Assembly: GCF_009659535.1 (NCBI RefSeq)
Contig: NZ_VJZZ01000015.1
Coordinates: 62,001 to 126,000 of the forward strand
Length of the DNA stretch: 64,000 nt
Source of the DNA: Aggregicoccus sp. 17bor-14
Lineage (GTDB): Bacteria; Myxococcota; Myxococcia; Myxococcales; Myxococcaceae
Direction of reading: 5' to 3'
Below are positions 17,422-26,123 of the stretch, one piece after another (position 1 is the first letter of the stretch; each line of letters opens with the position of its first letter). The notes under the pieces are model-generated. The model did no database searches. It had not been told where the DNA came from and was given only the letters and a program-made list of their open reading frames with translations. Made by a program: the position numbers and the translations under genes.

Positions 17422-18970
17422 GGACGAGTTCCTCCACCAGCTGCACCGCGGCGGCGAGCTGCTCGCGGCCGGCAAGGTGGCGGAGGCGAAGGACTACCTG
17501 GAGCGCGCGCACCGGCTCCAGCCGAAGAACGAGAAGGGGCAGAACCTGCTCGGGCTGGCCTACTTCCGGCTCGGCCTCTTCGACCGCGCGGCGGAGCTGT
17601 ACGAGCGGCTCGTGCGCGACAACCCCGTGGAGCCGACGCTCCGGGTGAACCTGGGGCTCGTCTACCTCAAGACCCAGGCGCTCGCGCGCGCGGTGCGCGA
17701 GTTCGAGGTGGCCACGGATCTCGCGCCCGAGCACAAGAAGGCGCAGAACTACCTGGGGCTCGCGCTCGCGCAGGCGGGCGAGTACGGGCGCGCGCGCGAG
17801 CACTTCCTGCTCGCCGGCAGTGACGCCATGGCGGAGAAGATGGCGCGCGCCATCGCGGGCGAGGCCTACGCGCGCCCCACGCCTCCCCCGCCTCCTGCTT
17901 CGTCGCGCGCGGCGCCGCCCCCGCCACCTCCCGCGCCGGCCGCGAGCGCGTCCGGGAGCTCGGAGGAGGACTGGGGCGCGCAGTTCGGCCTCGAGGACGG
18001 CGCGGGACAGACGAGCGCCGCCGCCCCGCCCGATGCGCTGCCCCCCGAGCCGCTCGAGGAGGAGGAGATCCGCTTCGCCGAGGACGAGGGGCCGAGCGCC
18101 GACGAGCGCGCCGCACCGCCGCCCCCACCCCCGGCCGCGCGCTCCGCCCGGACGCCGGTGCCGGTGGACGATCCCTTCGCCGAGACCTCGGCCGCGCTCG
18201 CCGCGAGCGCACCGCTCGCCGCGGGCCTGCCCGAGCTGGCGCTCTCGGCGGACGAGGCCGTGCACCCGCCGCGGCTCGGGACTGCGCCTGCGGAGGCGGG
18301 CCCGGCGGGACCTGCGCAGGCCGGGCAGCTCGCGGCGCTGGTGCACGCCGTGGCGCTGCCCCAGCCCGAGGCCGCGCAGCCCTTCCACGTCGAGCACGGG
18401 GTGGCCTGTGTGCGCGTCTCCGGGGAGTTGCTCCTGCGGCTGCAGGGGCTGGTCGCCTCGCGCGGGAGCCTGCACCTCGCGGCCGAGCCCAAGCGCTTTC
18501 GCGGCCGCGCGACGGAGAAGCCCTTCGGCGAGGGCGCCTCGCGCATGATGCGGCTGCAGGGCGAGGGCAGCGTGTTCCTCGAGACGGGGGGCCGGGTGCT
18601 CGTGCCGGTGCTGCTCGGCGAGGAGGACGCGTACCTGAGCGAGGGCTGCGTCTTCGGCTTCCAGGAGTCCGTCACCTTCGAGAACGGCCGGGTGCCGCTG
18701 GAGGGGAGCGCCCCGCCGGGCAGCCCCACGGACCTGGACCTGGTCCACCTGCACGGCCCGGGGGCGGTGCTCCTGAGCCTGCCGGGCATCCTCCGCAGCG
18801 TGCCGGTGGGCGGTGGCGAGGCGGTCAGCGTGCCCATCGAGCACCTGGTGGGCTGGCAGGGCTCGCTCGCGCCGCGACTGCTGGGACTGCAGCAGGGTGG
18901 GGTGGGCGTGGAGTTGTCCGGCGAGGGGCACGCGCTCATCGCGCTGCCGTTGCGTCCGGTGATGGGCTAA
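17360..18970 (+). CDS. TPR protein with C-terminal AIM24-like domain
   Basis: A 536-residue protein of unknown role. Residues 20-155 form four TPR repeats (LLAAGKVAEAKDYLERAHRL and similar). Residues 170-320 are a low-complexity linker of Pro, Ala and acidic residues. Residues 325-535 look like the beta-rich AIM24 fold (FLETGGRVLVPVLLG, HLHGPGAVLLSLPG, EHLVGW). No signal peptide is seen. The start is uncertain: ATG 17360, GTG 17375 and ATG 17378 are all inside the transglycosylase gene and there is no later ATG before the TPRs. It may assemble a complex at the membrane with its neighbours. Confidence 0.75.
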   Translation: MATTRVMGRGPTGPSEAPSLEDEFLHQLHRGGELLAAGKVAEAKDYLERAHRLQPKNEKGQNLLGLAYFRLGLFDRAAELYERLVRDNPVEPTLRVNLGLVYLKTQALARAVREFEVATDLAPEHKKAQNYLGLALAQAGEYGRAREHFLLAGSDAMAEKMARAIAGEAYARPTPPPPPASSRAAPPPPPPAPAASASGSSEEDWGAQFGLEDGAGQTSAAAPPDALPPEPLEEEEIRFAEDEGPSADERAAPPPPPPAARSARTPVPVDDPFAETSAALAASAPLAAGLPELALSADEAVHPPRLGTAPAEAGPAGPAQAGQLAALVHAVALPQPEAAQPFHVEHGVACVRVSGELLLRLQGLVASRGSLHLAAEPKRFRGRATEKPFGEGASRMMRLQGEGSVFLETGGRVLVPVLLGEEDAYLSEGCVFGFQESVTFENGRVPLEGSAPPGSPTDLDLVHLHGPGAVLLSLPGILRSVPVGGGEAVSVPIEHLVGWQGSLAPRLLGLQQGGVGVELSGEGHALIALPLRPVMG

Positions 18971-18981
18971 GAGGCAGCGCC

Positions 18982-19668
18982 GTGGAGAGAGCCAATCGCA
19001 AGCAGCGGCAGCGGGAGGCGCGCGCGGCGCGGCGCGCGCAGCGCCGTCCGAGCGTGCTCGTGCAGGAGTTCTGGAACCTGCCCAACATGCTCACCCTGGG
19101 GCGCATCGCCCTCATCCCGCTCTTCGTCTGGTTCACCTACGACGCGGACCCGCTCTACTCGATGCTCGCCGCGGTGGTGTTCGCGGTGGCCTCGATCACG
19201 GACGTGGTGGACGGCTACCTCGCGCGGCGCTGGAACCTCATCACGGTGGTGGGCAAGTTCATGGACCCGCTCGCCGACAAGCTCATCGCCATGGCGGCGC
19301 TGGTGATGATGGTGCGCCTGGGGCGCATCGCCGCGTGGGTGGTGATCGTGCTGCTCGCGCGCGAGTTCATCGTCACGGGGCTGCGCACCATCGCCGCGAG
19401 CGAGGGGATGGTCATTGCGGCGGGGCAGGAGGGGAAGTGGAAGACCTCGCTGCAGCTGGTGGGCATCATCTCCCTGTGTGTGCACTACGTGCACCCGCTG
19501 GACCTGGGCTACCGGGTGGTGCCGGTGAACTTCAACCTGGTGGGCAAGGTGCTCGTGTACCTCTCCACCGCGTTCTCCGTGTGGAGCATGGTGGTGTACT
19601 TCCGGGCGTTCCTGGCCATGCTCGCTCGCCGGGGGGACGAAGATCGCCCCGATGCACAAAGTGTTTGA
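18982..19668 (+). CDS. pgsA: CDP-diacylglycerol-glycerol-3-phosphate 3-phosphatidyltransferase
   Basis: A 228-residue integral membrane enzyme making phosphatidylglycerol phosphate. The CDP-alcohol phosphotransferase signature is complete: DGYLAR, the conserved glycine in VVGKFMDPLADK and its two aspartates (about residues 75-97). Four to five hydrophobic helices follow a very basic 25-residue N-terminus. NLPNMLTLGRI is typical of PgsA. A GTG start at 18982 follows the TPR gene by 11 bases. The stop codon falls inside the -35 box of the downstream tRNA promoter. Confidence 0.92.
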   Translation: MERANRKQRQREARAARRAQRRPSVLVQEFWNLPNMLTLGRIALIPLFVWFTYDADPLYSMLAAVVFAVASITDVVDGYLARRWNLITVVGKFMDPLADKLIAMAALVMMVRLGRIAAWVVIVLLAREFIVTGLRTIAASEGMVIAAGQEGKWKTSLQLVGIISLCVHYVHPLDLGYRVVPVNFNLVGKVLVYLSTAFSVWSMVVYFRAFLAMLARRGDEDRPDAQSV

Positions 19669-19693
19669 CGAGCGCGGGGGAGATCTCTATAAA
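19665..19693 (+). promoter_or_regulatory. Sigma-70-type promoter for tRNA-Gly
   Basis: TTGACG (19665-19670), a 17-base spacer and TATAAA (19688-19693) make the best housekeeping promoter in the window. It lies 46 bases upstream of the tRNA and its -35 box includes the pgsA stop codon. Transcription would start around 19700. Confidence 0.75.
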
Positions 19694-19738
19694 CCGCCTC
19701 ACTTCGGCAGCACGCAGCAGGAAAAACGAAGTCGATAC

Positions 19739-19813
19739 GCGGGAATAGCTCAGCGGTAGAGCATCGCCTTGCCAAGGCGAGGGTCGAGGGTTCAAATCCC
19801 TTTTCCCGCTCCA
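19739..19813 (+). tRNA. tRNA-Gly (anticodon GCC)
   Basis: This 75-base tRNA includes an encoded CCA end. The acceptor stem GCGGGAA pairs with TTCCCGC, the anticodon stem-loop is TCGCC-TTGCCAA-GGCGA with anticodon GCC, and the T arm is GAGGG-TTCAAAT-CCCTT. The D arm carries AGCGGTA. It has its own promoter and terminator, so it is a single-gene unit. Confidence 0.96.
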
Positions 19814-19817
19814 AAGA

Positions 19818-19850
19818 GGCCCCCTGGGAAACCAGGGGGCCTTTTTCTTT
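19818..19850 (+). terminator. Intrinsic terminator of tRNA-Gly
   Basis: A perfect 10-base stem, GGCCCCCTGG / CCAGGGGGCC, with a GAAA tetraloop is followed by TTTTTCTTT. This is a textbook Rho-independent terminator placed 4 bases after the tRNA CCA end. Confidence 0.93.
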
Positions 19851-20000
19851 TCCCGCCCTCCCCGTGGCCGCCGCCTCGATCGCGGCCAGGGCCGCTCGGG
19901 CAGGGCTCCGTGCCCGGCCGCCTGCCTCTTGCGCCGTGGGGCGAGGATGCTAGACGGAGGGCTCGCTCGCCGCTGCCGGCCGACATCGGCTCCCGTCCCC

Positions 20001-23000
20001 ATGTCCGACTCCCAGACCTCTTCGCAGCCGCCGCGCGCCCGGTGCGGCGCCATCCACCAGTTCCACTCGGGGTCGGCCTACGGCGACGCGGTGACGAACT
20101 CGATGCTGCTCACGCAGGGGCTCCTGCGTCAGCTCGGCTACCGCTCGGAGATCTACGTCGAGCACGTGGCGCCCGAGCTCGCCTCGCAGCTGCGCCCCTA
20201 CCGCAGCTACCAGCCGCAGCCCGGGGACGCGCTGCTAGTGCACCACTCGATGGGGCACGACCTCGAGGACTGGCTGCTGAAGCTGCCGGTCACCCGCATC
20301 CTCGTCTACCACAACATCACCCCCTCCCACTTCTTCGCGCCGGAGTCGCCCCTGCGGGCCTACGCCGAGAAGGGGCGGCGGCAGCTGGAGACGCTGCGCC
20401 GGGCGGTGGCTGCGAGCATCTGCGTGTCCGCGTACAACGCGGCCGAGCTCGAGGCGCTGGGGTACGAGAACATCCACGTCGTCCCGCTGCTCTTCGACCC
20501 GGAGCGCATGCTGCGCGCGCCGTGGAACGCGGCGCTCGCGGCCGAGCAGGCCCGGCGCTTCACGGTGCTCTTCGTGGGCCGCGTCTCCGAGCACAAGGGC
20601 ATCGACGACGTCATCCGCGCCTTCGCCGCCTTCAGCCGCATGCACGAGCGCGAGGCGCAGCTGGTGCTGGTGGGCGGCTACGACCCGGACAGCCCCTACT
20701 ACCTGCGGCTGCAGGAGCTGGTGGGCGCGCTGGGGCTCGAGGGCCGGGTGCTGTTCACGGGCAAGGTGCCCACCGCGGACCTCTACGGCTGGTACCGCGC
20801 GGCGCGCGCCTTCGTCTGCATGAGCGACCACGAGGGCTTCGGGGTGCCGCTCATCGAGGCGATGGTGTTCGGCGTCCCGGTGCTCGCGTACGCGAGCAGC
20901 AGCATCCCCGGCACGCTCTCGGGCGCGGGGATCCTCCTCGAGAAGAAGGACCCGGCGATGGTGGCCGGGCTGCTGCAGGTGCTCGCCGAGGATCGGCCGC
21001 TGCGCACGGCCGTGCTCGAGACGCAGCGCGCGCGGGTGCAGGACTTCTCCGAGGCGCGGCTGCTGAGCGAGCTGTCCCTGGCGCTGGGCGACGCAGGGAT
21101 CTCCGCCGAGCGGCCGCTGCCGCCGCGGCGCGCCGAGGCGCCGGGCCCGCGCTGGCAGCTCGAGGGGCCCTTCGAGACGAGCTACAGCCTGGCGCTGGTG
21201 AACCGCGAGGTGGCGCGCGCGCTCGAGCGCGCGATGCCGGGCGAGGTCGCGCTGCACGCCACCGAGGGCCCGGGCGACTACGTGCCGCGCCCCGAGGACC
21301 TGGCGAAGGTGCCGGACCTGGAGCCCCTGTGGCGGCGGGGCGGTCCCGCGGCGCGCCCCCCGGTGCTGCTGCGCAACCTCTACCCGCCCCGGGTGGCGGA
21401 CGCCGATGGCCAGTGCAACCTGCTGTACTTCGCCTGGGAGGAGAGCCAGGTCCCGGCGCGGTGGGTGGAGGACTTCAACGACGCGCTGGACGGCATCGCC
21501 GTGCCCTCCGAGTTCGTGCGCAAGGCGCTGATCGACTCGGGCACCCGCGTGCCCGTGCGCGTGGTGCCCCACGGCGTGGAGCACATCCTGCGCGAGCAGC
21601 GCCAGCGCTACGCGGGCGACCTGGGCTCGGGCTTCCGCTTCCTGCACGTCTCCTCGGCCTTCCCCCGCAAGGGCGCGGACGTGCTGCTGCGCGCGTACGG
21701 CCAGGCCTTCAGCGCGGCGGACGACGTCACGCTGGTGCTCAAGGTGTTCCCCAACCCGCACAACGACGTGCCCGAGCAGCTCGCGCGCCTGCGCGCCGCG
21801 CGCGCGGACTTCCCGCGCGTGGTGCTGATCAACGAGGACCTGCCGGCCGGGATGATGCTGGACCTCTACCAGCGCGCGAACGCCTTCGTGGCGCCCACGC
21901 GCGGCGAGGGCTTCGGGCTGCCCATGGCGGAGGCGATGCTGCTGGGGGTCCCGGTCATCACCACCTCCTGGGGCGGCCAGGCGGACTTCTGCACGCCGGA
22001 GACCGCGTGGCTGGTGGGCTGCAAGCCCGCGCGCTCGGGCAGCCACATCGGGCAGCTGGGCTCCTTGTGGCTCGAGCCGGACGAGGCCTCGCTGGTGCAG
22101 CAGCTGCGCGAGGTGCGCGGCGCCTCCAAGGCGCAGCTCGAGCGGCGCGTGCGCGCGGCGAAGGCCGTGGCCAGCGAGCAGCTGACCTGGACGCGCTGCG
22201 CCGAGGGCCTGCGCGACTTCGCGGAGCAGCTGCAGGCGCGCCCGCCGCTCGCGCGGCCCTCGCTGCGCCTCGGGTGGGTGAGCAGCTGGAATGCGAAGTG
22301 CGGCATCGCCACCTACTCGCAGTTCCTCATCGAGCGGCTGCCCCCCTCGGTGGAGACCACCGTGTTCGCGAGCCGCAAGGACACGCCGCTGGGCCCCGAC
22401 GGCACCAACGTGGTGCGCTGCTGGGACGACTACAACGTGCCGCACCTCGAGGACCTGGAGGCGGAGCTGCTGCGCCGCCCGCTCGACGCGGTGGTCATCC
22501 AGTTCAACTTCGGCTTCTTCCCGGTCGCGGCGCTCGGGCGGCTGCTCACGCAGCTGCACCGGCGCGGCGTGCGCACCGTGGTGACCTTCCACTCGACGAA
22601 GGACGTGGACAAGCCGGACTTCAAGGCCTCGCTGCGCACCATCCGCGAGGAGCTGGCGCTCGCGGACCGGCTGCTCGTCCACGGGGAGCCGGACCTGCAG
22701 TTCCTCTACGGGCTCGGGCTGCACAAGAACAGCACCCTGTTCCCGCACGGCATGCTGCCCATCTCGGGCCGCACGGTATCCCAGGCGCGCACGGAGCTGG
22801 GGCTGCCCGCCCAGGGGCCGGTGCTGGCCACCTACGGCTTCCTGCTGCCGCACAAGGGCCTCGAGCAGCTGCTCGGCGCGATGCCGGCGCTGGTCAAGCG
22901 CTTCCCGGACCTGCGCCTGCTGATGGTGAACGCGCTCTACCCGGTGGCCGAGTCGAGCGTGCTCGAGCGGCGCTGCGAGGAACTCGTCGCGCAGCTGGGC

Positions 23001-23411
23001 CTGGAGGAGCGCGTGGTGCGGGTGCACGACTTCCTGCCGGACGCGCAGTCGCTGCGGCTCCTGGAGTGCGCGGACGCGGTGGTCTTCCCCTACCAGCAGA
23101 CGGCGGAGGGGGCGAGCGGGGCGGTGCGCTTCGGGCTCTCGGCGGGGCGCCCCGTGGTGTGCACGCCCAACGAGATCTTCCACGACGTGTCCGAGGTGGT
23201 GCACCGGCTGCCGGGCTGGACCTCCGAGGCGATGGCGGAGGGGCTCGCGCGCGTGCTCACGGACGACGCCGAGCGCGAGCGCAAGCTGGAGCTGCAGACG
23301 CGCTGGGTGCAGGCGAACGCGTGGGGCGTGCTCGCCCGCCGGCTCGCCCACATGGTCGAGGGGCTGTGCCTCGACGCTCCGGCCCGGGCCGGAGAGAATC
23401 TCGCCGCCTGA
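20001..23411 (+). CDS. Protein with three glycosyltransferase (GT4-like) domains
   Basis: A 1136-residue cytoplasmic protein with three consecutive GT-B glycosyltransferase units. Domain 1 (about 15-370) has LFVGRVSEHKG and the EGFGVPLIEAM nucleotide-sugar motif at 278. Domain 2 (about 385-745) has HVSSAFPRKG and EGFGLPMAEAM at 636. Domain 3 (about 755-1125) has TYGFLLPHKG and a variant EGASGAVRFGLSAG at 1036. A triple enzyme next to Wzm/Wzt suggests assembly of a repeating polysaccharide in one polypeptide. The M. xanthus wzm-wzt-wbgA locus also carries a glycosyltransferase (WbgA), a likely counterpart. ATG 20001 is chosen; the upstream frame reads through the terminator region. Confidence 0.9.
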   Translation: MSDSQTSSQPPRARCGAIHQFHSGSAYGDAVTNSMLLTQGLLRQLGYRSEIYVEHVAPELASQLRPYRSYQPQPGDALLVHHSMGHDLEDWLLKLPVTRILVYHNITPSHFFAPESPLRAYAEKGRRQLETLRRAVAASICVSAYNAAELEALGYENIHVVPLLFDPERMLRAPWNAALAAEQARRFTVLFVGRVSEHKGIDDVIRAFAAFSRMHEREAQLVLVGGYDPDSPYYLRLQELVGALGLEGRVLFTGKVPTADLYGWYRAARAFVCMSDHEGFGVPLIEAMVFGVPVLAYASSSIPGTLSGAGILLEKKDPAMVAGLLQVLAEDRPLRTAVLETQRARVQDFSEARLLSELSLALGDAGISAERPLPPRRAEAPGPRWQLEGPFETSYSLALVNREVARALERAMPGEVALHATEGPGDYVPRPEDLAKVPDLEPLWRRGGPAARPPVLLRNLYPPRVADADGQCNLLYFAWEESQVPARWVEDFNDALDGIAVPSEFVRKALIDSGTRVPVRVVPHGVEHILREQRQRYAGDLGSGFRFLHVSSAFPRKGADVLLRAYGQAFSAADDVTLVLKVFPNPHNDVPEQLARLRAARADFPRVVLINEDLPAGMMLDLYQRANAFVAPTRGEGFGLPMAEAMLLGVPVITTSWGGQADFCTPETAWLVGCKPARSGSHIGQLGSLWLEPDEASLVQQLREVRGASKAQLERRVRAAKAVASEQLTWTRCAEGLRDFAEQLQARPPLARPSLRLGWVSSWNAKCGIATYSQFLIERLPPSVETTVFASRKDTPLGPDGTNVVRCWDDYNVPHLEDLEAELLRRPLDAVVIQFNFGFFPVAALGRLLTQLHRRGVRTVVTFHSTKDVDKPDFKASLRTIREELALADRLLVHGEPDLQFLYGLGLHKNSTLFPHGMLPISGRTVSQARTELGLPAQGPVLATYGFLLPHKGLEQLLGAMPALVKRFPDLRLLMVNALYPVAESSVLERRCEELVAQLGLEERVVRVHDFLPDAQSLRLLECADAVVFPYQQTAEGASGAVRFGLSAGRPVVCTPNEIFHDVSEVVHRLPGWTSEAMAEGLARVLTDDAERERKLELQTRWVQANAWGVLARRLAHMVEGLCLDAPARAGENLAA

Positions 23412-23461
23412 AGGCGCGGCACATCGATGCGTCGGGCACTGCCCGCGCGGACGAGGTCAGC

Positions 23462-24781
23462 ATGCTGGTCGTGAAGCATCCGAAGATCGAGGTGGAGCGG
23501 CTGCTGGAGCGCGTGCGCGAGGTGGTGCGCCGCTCGGAGCAGGCCGGGGAGCGCCCGGTGCCGCTCACGCCGATCGAGCGCCCCTCGCTCACGGTGGTGG
23601 ACCACGCGCTGAAGCAGGCGGAGCGGGTGTGGGCGGTGGGCCTGGAGCTGCCGCCCATGCACCGCGTCTCGGGCGTGGCGCGCAAGGTGGTGACGCCGGC
23701 GGCGCGGATGGCCCTGCGCGTGGCGCAGCTCATCACCCGCGACCAGCGCTCCTTCAACGAGAACGTGCTCGGGGCGCTGCGCGGCCTGCGCGATGCGGTG
23801 CAGCAGCAGGGTGGCTCGCTGCGGCCGCTGGTGGAGCAGGAGGTGGCGGCGCACAAGGGCGCGCTGGACGACCGGCTCGCGGAGCAGGGGCGGGCGCTGC
23901 AGCAGGTGGTGGAGGCGCTGGACGGGCGGGTGCGCGAGCTCTCCGCGGCCCAGGAGCGGCAGCGCGCGGAGGTGCTCGCCGCGGTGGATCGGCTGCGCAC
24001 CAGCGTGTCGCTGCAGCAGAACCGGCTCTCGGTGCTGCTGGAGGAGGCGCGCAAGCGCATGCCGGGCGCACTGGACGAGCAGCAGCTCAAGGTGCTCGCG
24101 GACGCGGGCGCCCAGATGGCGGACGGGCTCTACATCTCCTTCGAGGACCGCTTCCGCGGCACGCGCGAGGACATCAAGGAGCGCAGCCGCCCCTACCTGG
24201 ACCTGGTGAAGGCGGCCGGCGCGGGCGCGAAGGAGCGCCCCGTCATCGACCTCGGCTGCGGCCGCGGCGAGTGGCTGGAGCTGCTGCGCGAGAACGGCCT
24301 CGCGGCGCGCGGGCTGGACATGAACCAGGTGGCCGTGGAGCAGTGCCGCGCGCTGGGGCTGGACGTCACCCAGGGGGACCTCTTCGGCTTCCTCGAGACG
24401 CTGCCGGACGAGAGCTGCGGCGCGCTCTCCGCCATCCACGTCATCGAGCACCTCTCGCACGAGGAGCAGCTGCGGCTCTTCGACGAGGCGCTGCGCGTGC
24501 TGCGCCCCGGCGGGGTGGTCATCCTCGAGACGCCCAACCCGGAGAACGTGCTGGTGGGCGCGAACACCTTCTACATGGATCCCACGCACCGCCGGCCGCT
24601 GCACCCGCAGACCATGTCCTTCCTCGCCGAGGCGCGGGGGCTGGTGCGGGTGCAGGCGCTGCCGCTGCACCCCATGGACAAGAAGTTCCACGCCACGGGC
24701 GAGAGCGCCCAGCTCGCGGACACCCTCAACGCCATCCTCTGCGGCCCGCAGGACTACGCGATCGTCGGCTACCGCGCCTGA
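23462..24781 (+). CDS. Coiled-coil SAM methyltransferase, possible O-antigen chain terminator
   Basis: A 439-residue protein. Residues 95-210 are a long, Glu/Gln/Arg/Leu-rich region typical of a coiled coil. Residues 225-439 form a class I methyltransferase: FEDRFRGTREDIKER, motif I VIDLGCGRGEW at 261, HVIEHLSHEEQ, LRPGGVVILETPNPEN and FYMDPTHRRPLHP. The same methyltransferase type is found in O-antigen loci, including WbdD, where methylation caps the chain and a coiled coil sets its length. Its position beside Wzt/Wzm fits a capping role, but the acceptor is inferred. The 3' end overlaps the convergent Wzt gene by 13 bases. Confidence 0.82.
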   Translation: MLVVKHPKIEVERLLERVREVVRRSEQAGERPVPLTPIERPSLTVVDHALKQAERVWAVGLELPPMHRVSGVARKVVTPAARMALRVAQLITRDQRSFNENVLGALRGLRDAVQQQGGSLRPLVEQEVAAHKGALDDRLAEQGRALQQVVEALDGRVRELSAAQERQRAEVLAAVDRLRTSVSLQQNRLSVLLEEARKRMPGALDEQQLKVLADAGAQMADGLYISFEDRFRGTREDIKERSRPYLDLVKAAGAGAKERPVIDLGCGRGEWLELLRENGLAARGLDMNQVAVEQCRALGLDVTQGDLFGFLETLPDESCGALSAIHVIEHLSHEEQLRLFDEALRVLRPGGVVILETPNPENVLVGANTFYMDPTHRRPLHPQTMSFLAEARGLVRVQALPLHPMDKKFHATGESAQLADTLNAILCGPQDYAIVGYRA

Positions 24782-26118
24782 AGCCGGGCGCGTGACTCGA
24801 GGCCCGGCGCGCTGAGCTCCCAGCGGTGGGCGGGGCGTACCACGCCCACGTCGTGCTGGGTGGAGCGCACGGCGAAGTGCAGCGCGCCCTTGCGGTAGTC
24901 GTAGGCGGTGCCGTCCTTGGCGTGCACGGCCACGTCCACCAGGTAGTTGCCCTCGAGCAGGCCGAGGCGCTCCAGGTGGATGCGCACGCTGCCCGAGGCG
25001 GGCAGCGGCTTGGGCAGCGGCACCTGCTCGATGAGCGTGTTGCTGCCGTACAGCTGCAGCCCGTCCGCGCGGAAGAGGCCGATGCCGAAGACGGCGTCGT
25101 GCACGCTCGCGTCCGTGGCGAAGGCGAGCTCGATCGTGGCGCTGGCCTCCGGGTCGAGCACCGGCGCGGGCTCGCCCTTCGCATCCACCAGGCGCACGTC
25201 CGTGAGGCGCACCAGCCCATTGCCCCAGCGGTGGGCCTCGGGCGCGGGGGCGCCGGCGGGAGCGCCGTCGGCGGGGGCCTCCGCCTGGGCGGGCCCGGCG
25301 TCCGGCAGGGTGGGGGCAGGGGAGAGCTCCGCGGCACGGTCTGCCGCCACCTCGCGCTCCGCCACGCGCTGGCGGTAGGCCGCCACCACGCGGCGCGGGT
25401 CGCCGAACTCGGCGATGCGCCCACCGTCGATCCACGCGGCCAGGTCGCACCAGCTCTCCACGGTGCCCAGGTCGTGCGTGACGAGCACGATGGTCTTCCC
25501 GCGCTCCTTGAACTCCTCCATCTTCGCGCGGCTCTTGCGGGTGAAGTGCTCGTCACCCACCGAGAGGATCTCGTCGATGATGAGCACGTCCGGGTCCACG
25601 AAGGTGGCCACTGCGAAGGCGAGCCGCATGTACATGCCGCTGCTGTAGGTGCGCACCGGCTCGTCGATGAAGTCGCCCAGCTCGGAGAAGGCGATGATCT
25701 CGTCCACCTTCTCGCGGATCTGCGCGCGGGTGAGCCCGAGGATGACGCCGTTGATGAAGATGTTCTCGCGGCCGGAGAAGTCCGGGTGGAAGCCGGCGCC
25801 CAGCTCGAGCAGCGCGGAAACGCGCCCGTGGATGAGCGCCGTGCCGCTGGAGGGGGCGTAGATGCCGGTGAGCACCTTGAGCAGCGTGCTCTTGCCGCTG
25901 CCGTTCTGCCCGATGACGCCCACGGTCTTGCCGCGCGGCACGAGCAGGTCCACGCCCTTGAGCACCTGGATGTCCTGCAGCTCGAAGCGCTCGCGGCGCT
26001 TGCGCGAGAGCAGCCCCACCAGCTGGGTCTTGAAGGTGGTGTAGCCGCCCTTCACCGTGCGGCGCTTGAAGCGCTTGGTGACCTGGCGGACCTCGACGGC
26101 GAATTCGGGAGGAGACAT
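24769..26118 (-). CDS. wzt: O-antigen ABC exporter ATPase with C-terminal substrate-binding domain
   Basis: A 449-residue ATPase for export of undecaprenyl-linked polysaccharide. The ABC domain (1-245) has Walker A GQNGSGKST, FSGRENIFINGVILG, the signature YSSGMYMRLAFA and Walker B VLIIDEILSVGDEHF. A Pro/Ala-rich linker (about 270-305) leads to a Wzt C-terminal beta-sandwich (about 310-435; ATIELAFATDASV, LLEGNYLVDVAVH). In characterised homologues that domain recognises the capped end of the O-antigen, which fits the neighbouring methyltransferase. The permease gene lies 5 bases upstream in the same operon. Confidence 0.92.
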   Translation of the reverse strand: MSPPEFAVEVRQVTKRFKRRTVKGGYTTFKTQLVGLLSRKRRERFELQDIQVLKGVDLLVPRGKTVGVIGQNGSGKSTLLKVLTGIYAPSSGTALIHGRVSALLELGAGFHPDFSGRENIFINGVILGLTRAQIREKVDEIIAFSELGDFIDEPVRTYSSGMYMRLAFAVATFVDPDVLIIDEILSVGDEHFTRKSRAKMEEFKERGKTIVLVTHDLGTVESWCDLAAWIDGGRIAEFGDPRRVVAAYRQRVAEREVAADRAAELSPAPTLPDAGPAQAEAPADGAPAGAPAPEAHRWGNGLVRLTDVRLVDAKGEPAPVLDPEASATIELAFATDASVHDAVFGIGLFRADGLQLYGSNTLIEQVPLPKPLPASGSVRIHLERLGLLEGNYLVDVAVHAKDGTAYDYRKGALHFAVRSTQHDVGVVRPAHRWELSAPGLESRARLQAR

Positions 26119-26123
26119 GCGGG

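Noticed and set aside
20235-23351. 1038-codon minus-strand frame opposite the triple glycosyltransferase
   Set aside because: No recognisable domain, biased composition and full overlap with a clear three-domain enzyme.
19769-23461. Plus-strand frame running from the tRNA-Gly end through the glycosyltransferase gene
   Set aside because: It begins inside the tRNA and reads through the terminator, with low-complexity Arg/Ala/Gly/Pro content. Only its end, from 23462, is the methyltransferase.
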